Shown: positions 43,505 through 56,090, numbered from the stretch's first letter. The stretch is 64,000 bases of DNA from Epiperipatus broadwayi (GCA_028023455.1 JAQFVV010012530.1:992001-1056000), one strand, 5' to 3'. The notes: generated by a model from the letters alone, not told the origin. Program-made: numbers and translations.

Positions 43505-43720
43505 AAGTAACAAACTCTCCACACAGTAGTGCCACCAAGTGCAAGCCTTTATAATCAATGGATGCAGGAAGTTGTGCTATCCAACATCCCCAGTAGGCAC
43601 TAGATAGGGATTTTATGCACAAACATTCCTGCATCCATCAGCTTGCCCTTAGTGGCACTACTTTATGGAGAGTTTGGTACTCTTATTAACAGCATGTGTA
43701 AGCATATGAAATGGTGATCA
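43505..43720. repeat. Palindromic repeat family, copy 4, internally deleted
   Basis: A short version of the family. AAACTCTCCACACAGTAGTG starts the left arm (43510), and the right arm ends GTGGCACTACTTTATGGAGA (43651-43670). TATTAACAGCATGTGTAAGC and GAAATGGTGATCATATGA then form the usual tail. The internal TTCTAGCTTGTGG core is missing, leaving a hairpin of about 160 bp. Confidence 0.75.
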
Positions 43721-43899
43721 TATGAGGTTCTGATGGTTATATAACAGAATATTTTCTCTTCTCTTCTTCAGGTGTCACTGATTTGACCCATGATAGTACT
43801 AACATGGAAATGAAACCTGTTATTGAGATTCATGAACATATATCATTTAAGGAGATACTCTAACCAACTAGTTTCATGAATATTGAATTTAAGATAATG

Positions 43900-44110
43900 C
43901 TCTATTCAACTAGGCTTTAGCAGAAAAGCCTAATTGGTTAAAGAGTCATTTCAAATTCAATATTCAAGAACCTAAAGATCCAAACCCCATGCTAGTACTG
44001 TCACTGGTCAGGCCAGCACTGAAAAAGAGAGAATAATTATGCTTTTCGAAACATTGTGCTATACACTGAGCAGTGTGCTATTAGTAAGAGTTGAACATAC
44101 TTAAAAAGTT
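43900..44110 (+). repeat. Candidate tRNA-derived SINE
   Basis: TAATTGGTTAAAG at 43931-43943 resembles an RNA polymerase III A box, and AGATCCAAACCC at 43976-43987 a B box, about 45 bp apart. This is close to the spacing in tRNA-derived SINEs. The sequence after it (CCATGCTAGTACTGTCACTG and onward to about 44100) would be the SINE body. Copy number cannot be judged from one window. It is not a functional tRNA gene, since no cloverleaf can be drawn. Confidence 0.45.
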
Positions 44111-44392
44111 TAAATAAAATTTGAATTTTTCTAAAGACATTTAACAATTAACATAGTTCAACATGTAATTACTAATAAGTACTATAATTTTTTGTTTTCA
44201 TTTAACACTTTTTATTTTTTAAAAAAAACTGCAATATTAATAGATAGTGTTCTGCAAACATAAGCTAATATTCTTAATAATTGCAATAGCAAGTAAAAAA
44301 TATAAACCATGCAAAGTAAAGTAACAATTTTTTTTACAATTATTGATTTAGTTTATTGGTATTTAATCTAAAAGAAAATCACAGATCAATGA

Positions 44393-44930
44393 GAATACAG
44401 TGAAAAGGAGATTGACTGGTCATCTCCAAGCTGTCTGCACAGTCATTTCTGAATCAATGTATGTGTTAAGAAGTAACACAGTTTAATTATTTACCATTAA
44501 AATTTTAGAATGCTAACATTTTAGGATCATGAATTATGATATCAAATGAGACAATGTCTTCTGTACCATAACACAAAATGTGCGAATGTTAAATTTTGTT
44601 TTTATAATTGGGCAAATATACCACTGAAATATTTAAAATGATTCAAACCATATATGGCAGGGAATCCACAAGTTGCAAGAACTTCTTCAAGTGGTTTACA
44701 AGATTTTGTGAAAGCAGAAAGAGCACTGAGGACAATCTACGAAGATATAAAACAAACTATCACATTTTGTCATAATCCAATATTCAAACATATTAGCATC
44801 TTAAAATTTTTGTTGCAAATAGCTAAACTATGTTGCAATGCAACCCATGCTTTGATTTAGAGATGGTACTGCACAGAGTTTGAAGAGAGAACAAGCCCAC
44901 CTTTTCACTGGGGCAAAATGCATATTTACT
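44393..44930 (+). repeat. Interspersed repeat of about 0.5 kb, copy 1
   Basis: This aligns along its whole length with 55576-56090. Shared words include CTGTCT-CA-AG-C near the left end, AATGATT-AA-C--TATATGGCAG, AGTGGTTTACAAGATTTTGTG and GATTTAGAGATGGT-CTG, ending at CACCTTTTC-CT-GG-CA-AAT. Both copies have the same orientation. No open frame or terminal inverted repeat is obvious, so its class is open (SINE-like or internal part of a DNA transposon). It ends about 40 bp from the splice donor of the TSC1 exon at 44971. Confidence 0.7.
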
Positions 44931-44970
44931 ATACCGTGAAAAACCTTCAAAATGCGAAAATTACACCTAC

Positions 44971-45783
44971 CTCCAAAATGCGTCCAATGAACTGATTCTT
45001 TGCTGGTCAAGGGAATTTGGACAACTTCTTTGGCATGAATATCACTTCCTTGAGACAAGTGTCTGTCCAGCAACTCCATGGGAGAAAGAGATTCAGAGTA
45101 AGAGGCTTCAGAAGAAAAGCCAAATAAGGCGGGAGTTGGGCAACTACTTCTCCGTATGCTTCCATCATGAACTGAATTATAGTCTTCACAGTAAAAACAC
45201 TGGCCTATTGGGGCAGTCGGTAGTGCAGTAGCAAACAAATGTTCATAAGGCATCACTGGCCTCTTACCAATGAACAGACTTTCAGAAGCCCCTTCAGCTG
45301 TACCTTCCTCATAACCTTGTCCAGATGTAAGGTTGGTCACAAAAGAATAGCAACCTGCAGCAATATTTTTTTGGCCTTGAAATCTGGCTCGTAAAAGCTG
45401 AGATTGGCTCAGTTCCGACCTTGAAGTAATCCCATTCGTAATGTTCGGCAATGATCGTGACCGTTTTTCCTGAAGTTTAGGCCTCTCTTGTTCATTGGCA
45501 CAGGAGACCAATGTAACCTTGTCAAGGATATCTTTAAGTGAACTTTGATAATTGTTTACATTAGCACTATCTGCCTCAGTAGATTGTAAAGAATTGCAAA
45601 TGGAAGCTGATGGATCGATGACCTGAATATCTGCTACTTTTGAGCAACCCGTCAGAGTCTTTGTTGTAGAAAGAAATGGAGTTATCTGACCAGAGTCCAC
45701 ACTTGAAGAAGAATCAGAAAGCAGAGCCTGCTGCAAAACTTCACTTTTTTCTGTGATATCCGATACCTCTTTATCAATGAACT
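44971..45783 (-). CDS. TSC1: TSC1 (hamartin) large central exon
   Basis: This is an 813-bp exon on the minus strand. Its acceptor is TTTATTTTATTTAG (45784-45797) and its donor GTAGGT (44970-44965). It encodes 270 full codons plus split codons at both ends. It begins FIDKEVSDITEKSEVLQQ and is then rich in Ser, Thr and acidic residues, as expected for the poorly conserved central part of hamartin, which in vertebrates carries many phosphorylation sites. The conserved end is diagnostic: SPMELLDRHLSQGSDIHAKE, then VQIPLTSKESVHWTHFGG. The pattern P-E-LD--(x)-G-(x)-HAKE and (D/H)WTHFGG precedes the coiled coil in hamartin. Phase 2 in and phase 1 out match the neighbours. No stop is present; the frame is intact. 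Confidence 0.95.
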
Positions 45784-48720
45784 CTAAATAAAATAAAGTT
45801 ACTTTCAATTACTTAAAATTGTTGTAATTATTTTATATTTGTTGTAATATATATAAATTGTGTTGAGAAAATTCATAAAATCTTTTGTCACCCTATACAA
45901 AAACGTTTGAAAAATTTTAAATATAGTATACAAAGATTATGACAATTTAATTTCTAAGTGTCATTCACATTGTTATTAAACAGCTTCACTATTAACCACT
46001 AAGAAATTTCCAAGATGTCCAATACTCTGCCATCGTTTTTGCATTGCTTATATTAAATACTGTATTTTCGCTTATAATATTTTAGAGTGAAAAAAAGGGA
46101 TGCAGATCATATATATATTTAGTACACAGAAGACAAAATATTGGATAAATATATGCAATTTTTACTGAAAAAATTGGATTTGTGTTATACACATATGCAC
46201 AGTATAAATGCAAAAAAACAGTAAATATTTTTTTTTAAAATTCACTTCTTTGCAGTTCCCATAATTCTCTTTACTCAATTATTTAACAGCTTTGACTGAG
46301 TAGCAGTCTTCATGGTGGTTTATTCTTTTTTTTCTTATTTATATTGTTCTTATTTTATTCTTCTTATTTAAATTGTTATTCATATTTTATTTATATTTTG
46401 AATTGTTGTTCGTACTTTCTCATTAACATTTTCTATAAATAAGGAAAAGATAAGAACAACGGCTCTCAAGACTACTGCTAAACAATCAAAACTGTCAGAC
46501 AACTGAATAAAAAAGCATTGTCATAAGTCCAAAGGAGAAATGTCCTCTTTTTTTTTTTGAAGATTTATTTAAGGTTTAAAATTATTATATTTTCTTAATC
46601 AGATATATACTGATAACATTATATTAAAAATTAATTTTTATTAATGTAGAAATCTTTTCTTAATTTACATTCCAACTCTCCCTTTTTATTTAAACATCAA
46701 TTCATACATATTTTTTAAATAACACGATACACATTTACAATAGACTAACATGTCAGATGTGCATTTTAACTATACTAAAAAAATTCACATTCATCAAAAG
46801 TAATGATGAAATACTTCAACTGCTTGATCAAAATTACTTCTTGATCCTTATTTCTTTTTTTTTTTTATCTATTTCTCATGCACACACACAGCCTCAAGCT
46901 TTTCTAAATATACATTTCTCATTTATATAGGTTGAACAATGTTCGTCCAGAAACTGATAATTCTGAAACTCTTAATAATTTAGACAAAACTATGAAGAAG
47001 TGCTTAAAATTTTCATGATTACCAGACTTCATTACTTTAGCATAAGTTAAGACTTAATCAAGTAATATGTTTTAATAAAGTTTTGAATAAGCTCATCAAT
47101 ATATTCTTAAAAAAAAAATTTTTTTATCAAAAAAAAAAAAAAAAAGACTACTATAGATATATTTTTTTACTGCCTTTGTAATTTGTCACTTGGACGTACA
47201 AAATTATTACAATTTATTAATGGCAACTTACTGAACCCACAACTATGATGTCCTAATTTCCAGACAAATACTTTAATAATTATTACTAATTATTTTTTAT
47301 GAAAAAATTACAATATTATTTTAACATATACAAACAGGCTATATTTTATTTAAAGATGAATATATCTATTATTATTAAACACAATCACATGAAATAATTC
47401 AATACTGTCTCGCTTTTTTTTCATTTGTAATCATAAACATATATCTTTCATATTAGAGCTTATACTTTAACACATGTACAAAGACATCTGAAAAAGGCAA
47501 ATGCCCCATCAAAATACATTTCATATTAAAATAACACTCATCAGTTGCCACAGGCTACAGTCTATCACATCTTTATATTATTGCTCAGTATTTATCAATA
47601 CCAAATTAGGTATTACAATTTATTGTGAAGGGATCAAACTTATTGCACCTTACAACCCCTTCTTAGGAAAAACTTTAGTGACTACTACTAACTATTTATT
47701 AGGATAGAAATTATAATATTTCTAGCCCAGATATACACTATAAATTTTTAATTAACGATATGTAGATTTATTATTATTAAACACAAGCACAACAAATAAT
47801 CAATTTAGTTCCAATCCACTTTTTTCTGTATATAATAATTTTCTTATAACATTCAAGTTAATTGCTATGTACTTGCTAACAAAAAAAAAAATAATAATAA
47901 TAACAGATCAGAGCAAAATATAACTGGGAATTGAATAAATTCAAATACCCAAAATAATGAAAAACACTTATTTATTGAATAAACAGACAAAATACATAAC
48001 ACCACTAGACAATCCACATTAAATGAAACACTTAGAATTCAATCTTAATACTGTCTTGCATATCTAAACATACAAATGTATTTTGCTATTAATAGTTCTA
48101 ATTTCTCAATCCACAATATTAATTAAAAGTTTTAACTGACAAAATGAAGTCATATCACCCTCTGGTAGTAATTCCTCTGGGAGCTTTCTCATGTATATAA
48201 AAAATAATAATAAGATCAGGGTGATCTGTATGGAATCCTAACCAGCTCATTAGCCTTCAGGTAATTGGTGCCTGGAATAGAAAACTCCTTGATGATTGCA
48301 GTTTATTATTTAGGACAATCTTGTTCAGTTCACCTCTCGATGAGAGAGAACATCTTACACAAAAGACAACGAAGATGCAGAACTCCTGTAGCCAAAATTT
48401 CTCCCTATTTATATCAATGCATATTTTCAACTTATCTTTGCACTAATTAAATTTTGCCTTACAGATTTAATTAGTGTATTTTAATTTAATCACAAACAAA
48501 ATCTTTTATATTTTTTTAATTCCCATTTTTTCTTACAATTATTATTTCATTAATTAAATGAACAGGACTTTAGCATTTCAAAATTCTGTAATTAACTATT
48601 TCTTATTAAACAAATAACTATACTTTTGTTTTTATTTCTTTAATTATTTCTTATCTTCTGGAGTATTTTACTTTTTTTAAAAAAACAATGTGCTTTTACT
48701 ATTTCCAACTTTTACATTTC
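45784..48720. other. Intronic sequence, nothing firmly recognised
   Basis: About 2.9 kb of AT-rich intron with many homopolymers. At 46300-46500 GAGTAGCAGTCTTCATGG and a reverse-complement-like partner near 46465-46480 form a weak inverted repeat. At 47340-47380 and 47760-47800 two similar words, TCTATTATTATTAAACACAA and GATTTATTATTATTAAACAC, suggest a diverged direct duplication. A more complex patch at 48150-48440 is unassigned. Confidence 0.4.
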
Positions 48721-49095
48721 TGGTGATTATAAATTATATTGTACAATTCTTTTTCTAATTTCAACTACAATAACCTCTCTTCTTATATAAATATAACACT
48801 CCTCTTTCCACTCCAGAAGAACGCATTTTATACATAATCTAATTTTTTCGGCTTGTTTCTTCCATACTGGCAGATTTATTTCCTGTATTTTCCACCATTT
48901 TTCTCTCAGTGTGAATTTCCATTGAGTTTTGTTCCTTTCCTTCTTCATTTCTGATTTCTATACATTCCGTCACATTTGGTTCGATTTTCACTTCGAGTTT
49001 CAATTCTAATGGCCATAAAATCTGTGTAGTGTCTTTCTCATGTCTCCTCAAATGATTTATGGATCTATTATACTTAACATTATTCTGACCTTGAA

Positions 49096-49960
49096 TTACG
49101 CAAATTTTATCACTATTACCTTATCAATCATTCCTTTCATCCATTTCTTACACAATATATCACATACCCATACTCTGTCTCCAACACTAAAGTTTGTGTG
49201 AGGTTTTATATTGCCCAATGAATCCTTTTTTGGTTGAAGTAACAACAGTTTAATCCTTAGCTTCCTTCCTAAGAACAATTCTACCAGTGATTTCACTGTT
49301 GCTGTGGATGGTGTTGAATGCTGCTGCAACATTATTTCTTGTAATGCTTCTTGCAAATCTGATGTCTTTGTCTTCAATAAACTTTTCTTCACTTGTTGTA
49401 CTGCTTTTTCTGCCTGCCTTTTCGACCTCTGGAAGGTATGGTGGTGTCAGAATAATATTAATATCCCTACTTTCAAAATACTGTTTCATTTTGTGTCCCC
49501 TGAAACCTGCTCCATTGTTGGACACAATGACTTCAGGAATACCATGTACTGAAGAAACCTGATCACATTTAATAATTTTCTCTGTACTAATATTATTTAC
49601 TATATGGCATTCAATCCACTTTGAAAAAGTGTCAATCAGTATCAACAGTATTTTTCCCTTTATTGGTCCTGCATGATCAATGTGCACTCTTTCTCATGGT
49701 CTGGTTGATGCTGGCCATGCTGTCAAATTTTTTGCTGGAAATTGCATTTCCTCCTGTCATGATGAACATTTCTTTACAAACTTTTTAATGTCTGCATTAA
49801 TTCCAGGACACCAGACATAACTATTTGCAAGTGCTTTAGCTCATACAACACCTGGATGACCTTCAAGCAATAAGTTTAAAACAATTTGCCTCCCAGCAGT
49901 AGGTATCACTACTCTATCCCCAAAAACCATTCAATCATTACACATTGATAACTTATTTCT
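49096..49960 (-). pseudogene. Ty3/gypsy integrase, broken
   Basis: Pieces of a retroviral-type integrase. A zinc-binding N-terminal part lies near 49960-49770 (EGHPGVV, then YVWCPGINADI and KKFVKKC). The catalytic core is at about 49687-49250: MHIDHAGPIKG, LIDTFSKWIECH, then VSNNGAGFRGH, where the second catalytic Asp is replaced by Asn, then ILTPPYLPEVEKAGR. The C-terminal part (49392-49096) reads VELFLGRKLRIKLLL and FSVGDRVWVCD. The two frames overlap at 49250-49392, marking a frameshift. Confidence 0.83.
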
Positions 49961-50154
49961 GTTAACCCAAAAACCCCGAGCAAGATACATATACAATCAT
50001 TACACATTGATAGCTTATTTCTGTTAACCCAAAAAACCTGCGCAAGATACAAAGGCTTTTTGTTCAGCCAATCTGACCTAATCCATTTTTATAAAATTTT
50101 ATAGCTTTTATCTTCTTTAATCCATCTACCTACTATCCAATTGTTTAATGTTTT

Positions 50155-51280
50155 TTATTTCATCACATCTATGTGATTTATCTTTATTTCATTTGATACA
50201 GGTTCATGTCTATTTGGCAATCTGAATAATGCATCTGCATGAGTTCCTTCTTTTCCTTTTTTAAACATTAATTCATAATCATATCCCGCTAAAATATTAC
50301 ACCATTGTAACATTCTCAGGCTTAAATGAACAGGAGATATACAATTATACAAAAATGTATTGGTGAAACTTTTCCAATGAAAAAATTTGCCTATAATTCC
50401 TTTCCGCTTTCGACAATGTGCACGAGACATATGCTATTGGCCCCTTCCCATTTTCCACCATATGTGATAGGACTGCACCAACACCTCAATGTGAAGCATC
50501 AGATGTAATTTGAATTGACTGATTATTGTTAAAATATATTAACAACTTATGTTTTTCGTCTTATCTGCATTTTTAACATCCCTCATTTTTTCAAGAAAAG
50601 GCTGCTTGCTTTTTCGAAAAGATATGCTCGAAAAAAACCAATTCATCAGTTTGCCACACTAATTTTTTGGCATTTAATCTAATCCCCACTCTATTCAGCC
50701 TTTCAAAACTTTTCTCACTCTTTTTCATAATGAATCAAGTGACTCTGCAGAAATCAGTATGTCATTATAATATAATACAATATTATTTATTTTTTCTTGG
50801 AAAATATTAGGGGCAGTAGTTACATTGAATGGTAATGTTACATTTAAACAGGCCAAAAGGCATTGCTAGTGTTAGCATTTGTGCCATTCTTTCTATCACT
50901 GCTATTTGGTGGTATGCTGAATTTAAATCCAGCTTCGCAAAAACTTTTTCATTTGCTAATGCTGCCAGTTCTTCTCTTATGTTTGGCAACAGGTATGTTC
51001 CCTTATTTAAAAACCTATTTACTGTAATTCTCTAACCCCTACCAAAATCTGATTTGTCAATTTGTTATAACTACTATAGGTGTGGTCACTCTGAGAAATC
51101 TATTTTGGTCAATACACCATTTTCAACTAAAACCTGAAGTTTTTCTTCTGTTTTACCACAATGTGCAAATGGTTATCTTTCTAGGTTTACCAGTTTTATA
51201 TTGATCAAACCTAAATCGTTTTCAGATAATTTAGAAAATTTTCTCATCACTTCCTGTTCTATCGTAATATTTTTAATTAT
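50155..51280 (-). pseudogene. Ty3/gypsy reverse transcriptase and RNase H, broken
   Basis: AKLDLNSAYHQIAV (about 50945-50900) is motif A with its aspartate. The catalytic box near 50775 reads LYYNDILI, with Asn in place of the first Asp of the pair. The stretch at 50430-50155 holds the RNase H end and connection, with QWCNILAGYDYELMFKKGKE and HADALFRLPNR, the standard word before the integrase in Ty3/gypsy pol. Stops lie throughout 50440-50800 and 51000-51280. Confidence 0.8.
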
Positions 51281-51285
51281 ACTCA

Positions 51286-51550
51286 TTATTGATTTCCAAC
51301 CGCATCGAACCATTCATGCCCTATAATGGAACTAATATCCTGTTTCACTATATATAAAGGAAGTTTTATCTCTCTATTTCTATATTTAACTGGTACTTCT
51401 ACTATTTCTTTAATCTCTATCTCATTCCCATTACATCTTGTGCCTTTATAAATGTATTTTTTTATTTTCACATTATTATTTTTTCCATAGCTCTTCAGAT
51501 ATTAATGTGATCCCTGATCCACTATCTATCTCCATTTCTACTTCTTTACC
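51286..51550 (-). pseudogene. Ty3/gypsy aspartic protease, broken
   Basis: VEMEIDSGSGITLISEELW (about 51544-51488) carries the retropepsin active site in the form DSGS. In another frame KYRNREIKLPLYIVKQDISS and IIGHEWFDAVGN follow (51390-51286), the usual end of a gypsy protease. One frameshift lies between them near 51475. Confidence 0.78.
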
Positions 51551-51567
51551 CCATGATTCAAGTTTTG

Positions 51568-51798
51568 TCATTTGTTTTCTACTATTGCTTTCATATTTTT
51601 AATTGTAGGAATGCCATTCAATTTCCTTTTCTGCTGCTTTTTATTTACCATATCATAATGCTTCTGTACAGTTTCAGACTTTGTACATACTTTCGCTAGA
51701 TGCTTTCTAGCTTTACACCTGTAGCACATCTCATTTTTGCATTTGCAAAACCGTGCAAAATGATCTTTTGTTCCGCAGTAAAAACAAATAAGTTCCAA
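51568..51798 (-). pseudogene. Ty3/gypsy Gag nucleocapsid with two CCHC knuckles
   Basis: A 76-codon open piece with CFYCGTKDHFARFC and CYRCKARKHLAKVC, two C-x2-C-x4-H-x4-C knuckles. They bind retrotransposon RNA in this family. Broken gag sequence appears to continue upstream to about 52260 but is not readable as one frame. Confidence 0.85.
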
Positions 51799-52260
51799 TT
51801 TTTTACATTGTCAATTCCCCATTAATTGTTCTCTTGTGCTCTCTCTGTTTTACATCCTATCATTTTTTAATCTTTCTCTGTTTTATTTCTGACTGCGAGA
51901 GCCTGTTCAACTACTAGCTCATACACTATTCCCATTTTAATTGCCCTTTCATACATTAAATGTACTTCCGGAGCCTGTATCATCTGCAATCTCCCCTAGT
52001 AACTGATTCAACAGTACTTGGTCTATAAAATCTTTGTAACTACAGTTTTTTGACAACTCTCTCAATGCTATATCATACTCTTTTATAGTCTCACCCACAT
52101 ATTGCTTTCTATTTCTTAGCATTAATCTAACTATGTGACGAATGCTTTTGGGCTAAAATGATCATTCAATTTTTTTACAATGTATTCCTTCATACATGAT
52201 TAACTCATTTACTGGTTGCTCAAAATATTTATTTATAATATTCGATAACCTTACATCACA

Positions 52261-53880
52261 TCAGAGATAATGAGCAGCTATTTTCTGTTTATTCTATAAT
52301 TAATGAATAATACTTATTTCAATCCACATTTAACTTGTTTAAAACACACACACACATATATAATATTTTGTTAATAGCCATTGTGAACATTTCAATTCTT
52401 ATTTTAATCTCTTAAAACCTAAATTAGATATGAAGTATTTTGTAAAATTTCACCATAAGCCTTTATCTAAAATATGTCAAAATATAAGAAGATCTATCTT
52501 GAAAGCATTAAATACCATCCTAATATTTAATGATTACTAAATTGAGATATACTTTAAATCATTAATTAAATTTAAGTCTATAAAAAACAAGTAATATTAC
52601 AAATGGATGAATATCTTGAAAGAATTTAAATATTAAATTTATTTTGAATGAATGAGAAAAATTATTTTAATATATAAATAATGTATTTACAACAGTTTTA
52701 AAAAGGATTATATATTTTCTGAATCTACATAGAAATAAAATATGAGTAGACATTCTCTCAGAAAAGTAACTCAGTATAATATGTAACCATGTTTAAATAA
52801 ATCTTTTTTCTCCAAAAATTCCATGCAGATTTTCCATCCAAATTTGTTTTCTGTGGCATAAATGTTTTTATTCAAATTGATTTGTTTTTCATTCTATCCA
52901 TCAGTTTAATTGACTCCAGGTTTAGCTTACAGCTAATTTTTATAATTAGTAATTAGAATTAGACAAAGAAGATAATACAGCTAGATCTACAAACTGAAAA
53001 AAAAAATCACTTTTAAATTTAGAATTTCATTCTTATACTACTTTCCATTTAAAGAAATATTTATACCTCTAGTTTTCATGTGGGAGAAATATTATTTTAA
53101 GTGTAATTTTAACTGAAAAGACTTAAATTTATATGTTTTTCTCTGGAAAACTCCCATATCTCTTCCATAACAAAGCAGATTTTTAAATTCTGAATTCAAT
53201 TCAATACAAATTTTATTTTAAAATCCAAATTATTTAATACTTAACAATAAAGCAAAATATCAAAATAAAATGTTGAATTTAAATACTTAATCCTCCCTCC
53301 CCCACTTAACATTTATTTTCCAAATCCAATTTTATATTTTAAAAAACTACCATCTGAACTTATTAGATAATCATGGAGACATCTTGTGGGCACCTGCATA
53401 CACTTCTATACAAACAATTACTTATTCTATTATTTAATGAAAAATATTTTTTGAATGGCATGTGCATCTTACATTCTTAATTAAAATCAGTAATGTAATT
53501 TGTATAATTATTTTATTCACATCATATTTAAAACTGAATTTCAAATGCTTTTTTCAATTTATTTAAAACATTTATCAAATAGTAACAATTATTGCTAGTT
53601 TAAATCTACTTCCCTACTTCTTTGTCCCCTCTCTTATACAAAATAAATAAATCTAATCATCTCTTTATTATTAATTTTGATGAGTATTATTTCTCAATTC
53701 TTACTCATTTGCACATATATACACACATATAATAAATAGAAAAATGCACTTTGAAATTATGTAAAGAAATTTGGACAGATATGTCAATTCCAATTAGTAA
53801 GCATTAAACATGCTTTGCTCACCTGCTGAACACTCAAAAACTTGACAAATCATTCTACAACATATATCCATTTCATTAAA
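52261..53880. other. Intronic sequence, nothing recognised
   Basis: AT-rich intron. Only a CACACACACACATATATA microsatellite near 52345-52361 and homopolymers are seen. Confidence 0.4.
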
Positions 53881-53881
53881 T

Positions 53882-53990
53882 GGAAGCCAACCATCCAAAC
53901 AAATATAACAATTTCTCATCTCATTACTATCAATAAATCGATTGAATGGTTGTTAGATTTGCATGGATGGTTGGTTTTGCTTCAGGAGAG
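53882..53990. repeat. Short hairpin repeat
   Basis: GAAGCCAACCATCCAAACAA at 53882 pairs with TTGCATGGATGGTTGGTTTTGCTTC at 53959-53983, as an imperfect inverted repeat around a loop of about 55 bp. This suggests a small MITE remnant; no target duplication is seen. Confidence 0.5.
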
Positions 53991-55575
53991 CAGATGATAG
54001 CTTATTACCTGAAATAGTATTCATACTGCAGAATGATTTTTTAATTTTATCAGCATACAACAGCCAAATAATAAATGTTTAACCTACTTAGATTTCTTTA
54101 TAAATATGTAGCCAAAGTAAGATTTATAAAATGTTGAAATTTAAACCTAAGAAAAAACAAACTCACTTTTTAAAAAAAAAATTATTAATTTTGAAAAAAA
54201 AAAATGATTAGAAATTTGGATTTATAAGGACCCTTCTTATCTCATTACAATATGGAATGTTTATTTTTCGTATACTGTTTATTAATCCAGGAAATAACAG
54301 TATACATAATGAAATAAGCATTGTATTACAGTCAAGATCAATAGCTATCCAAATAATAATAGATTAGGATCACCAAATAGTTCAGATGCCATCCTTGCTA
54401 CAAATATAATAATGAAAAAGTGTAAATAATGTACAAAAGAACTAAAAAAAAATCCTAAATATAAAAATAATTGTATAATTGAATTCTCTTTATCTGTAGT
54501 GAATGAGAAAAATAAAAAAAGAGTTTATAAAAGTATAGAACCAGAGATAAAAAATAGGAAATGTTGCTTGAGAGCAAACAGGATGTTTGGCTGCTATTTA
54601 GAAGTTATGTAATTTAAATTCAACACCTTTGCTGAACTAGTTCATCAACTTAAATGTCTGAAAGATTGAACAACTCTGCATTAATAAAAATGGTAACCTA
54701 GAGTTATGGAATATCTGAATATCTATTACAGAATGCATTATTAAAAAATGGATAAAAATTTGATAAGTAAATTATATTTTCAATTTATTTTTAATGTATT
54801 TTATTACTATATATAACCACAGTTTGTGCAGTATTTTTTTTCTTGGAATGAATTTTGCCATTTTATCAAGAGTACATCATTGCTTTGATGATTTATTAGT
54901 AAATATTACAAATAGCTACCATTAAAAAAAGTGACTGGTAATTTTTAAAAAGACTGTGAACTTTTTTAAAAACTCTTACAGCAAATAGTTGCTTACTTAT
55001 TAGAAGTAATACAAAATGGCAAATTATCATATAAAAATCCTCATTTATAATGAATCAGTGGATACAACAACAACCATTGGCCTTAATTTTTAGTTTATTG
55101 TTCTCCATAATGTAATTTTTTTCATTTTTTTATCCTATCTCTAGTTGCAAAGGGGATCTACAGGTGTTTTTAACACCTCCCTGTGCAGAAGACATGTAAA
55201 ATCAATGGATTTTACTTTTTAAAAACCTTGCATAATTTCATATAGTGATAAAACAGTGTACATTAAGAAAATCAAAGTCCTTTACTTCGAGTGCCCAAAT
55301 TTTTTATGAACTCCAGAACAATAAAACATCTCATTTTTATTTTTTATTTTATTACTACATAAATCCTCTTAATTAAATTGGCCATTGCTTACTTGGTATA
55401 TTTGTTGGAAGAGTGTAATTAAACATGATTATACCAGAAAATAGACTTACAATGATTATTAAAGTGAAACAAACTGTAATTTAAATAAATAATTGGTAGA
55501 AATAGTTAAAAAGTTTGCTAAATAATTATTTATATGTATGTATGTAATGCATGCAATATGCATGCGTATCCCAGT
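53991..55575. other. Intronic sequence, nothing recognised
   Basis: AT-rich intron with homopolymer runs. No gene or repeat family is recognised. A TATGTATGTATG-type run lies at 55532-55545. Confidence 0.4.
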
Positions 55576-56090
55576 CAAAATGTGAAGGTTTCTCTCTCAA
55601 AACTGTCTACAGCACTATGCCTGAATCAACAGATATTATGTAACAATAGAATTTGACTACTAACCTTAAAAATTTTAAGATGCTAGCATATCATGATCAC
55701 AAATTACAACATGAAACGTGACAGTATGTTTTGTATCTTAATGCATGAAGAAACGGCATGCTTACATTAAATTTTGTTTTAAATTTAAAAACTGCTACCA
55801 AAACATTTGAAATGATTTGAGCTGTGAATGGCAGTGAAACCATGAGTCACAAAAATGTTTCCAAGTGGTTTGCAAGATTTGTGATGGCAGAGAGAGTAAT
55901 GAAATCAAATAATGAAAGTACAAAATGTAATGTCATATTTCATGTCATAACTCTTGATCTAGATATGCTAATATCTTAAACTGAATAACTAAATTATATT
56001 GCTAAGTAACAAGTTTTGATTCAGAGATGGTTCTGTAGGCAATGTGGAGAAAGAACCAATCACCTTTTCGCTAGGACACAATATGTATGT
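55576..56090 (+). repeat. Interspersed repeat of about 0.5 kb, copy 2
   Basis: The partner of 44393-44930, same orientation, about 11 kb apart and on the other side of the large exon. Shared words include AAACTGTCTACAGCACTATG, AAATGATTTGAGCTGTGAAT, AAGTGGTTTGCAAGATTTGT, TGATTCAGAGATGGTTCTG and CACCTTTTCGCTAGGACACA. The divergence is substantial, so the family is old. Confidence 0.7.

Larger units (their letters stand above)
48830..52260 (-). mobile_element. Degraded Ty3/gypsy LTR retrotransposon internal region
   Basis: Read right to left, the order is gag end with zinc knuckles, aspartic protease, reverse transcriptase, RNase H and tether, integrase. That is the gag-pol order of Ty3/gypsy elements. 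Frameshifts and stops are spread through the whole region. No LTRs or primer-binding site could be fixed, so the ends are approximate. Two catalytic positions are changed as well: the reverse transcriptase box reads YYND, and the integrase core reads SNNG where the second catalytic aspartate is expected. The copy is clearly dead. It lies in the 16-kb TSC1 intron in the same orientation as the gene. Confidence 0.87.

Noticed and set aside
43931-43987. A functional tRNA gene
   Set aside because: Only box-like words are present; no acceptor stem or anticodon arm can be folded, so a SINE is the better reading.
44654-44860. 68-codon plus-strand frame
   Set aside because: It lies within the 0.5-kb interspersed repeat; the other copy at 55.8 kb does not keep the frame open.
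45007-45189. 60-codon frame inside the large exon
   Set aside because: It overlaps the TSC1 frame in another phase; the TSC1 frame is continuous with conserved motifs and splice sites.
49287-49562. Plus-strand frames of 82-91 codons
   Set aside because: They are antisense to the gypsy integrase and have no recognisable domain.
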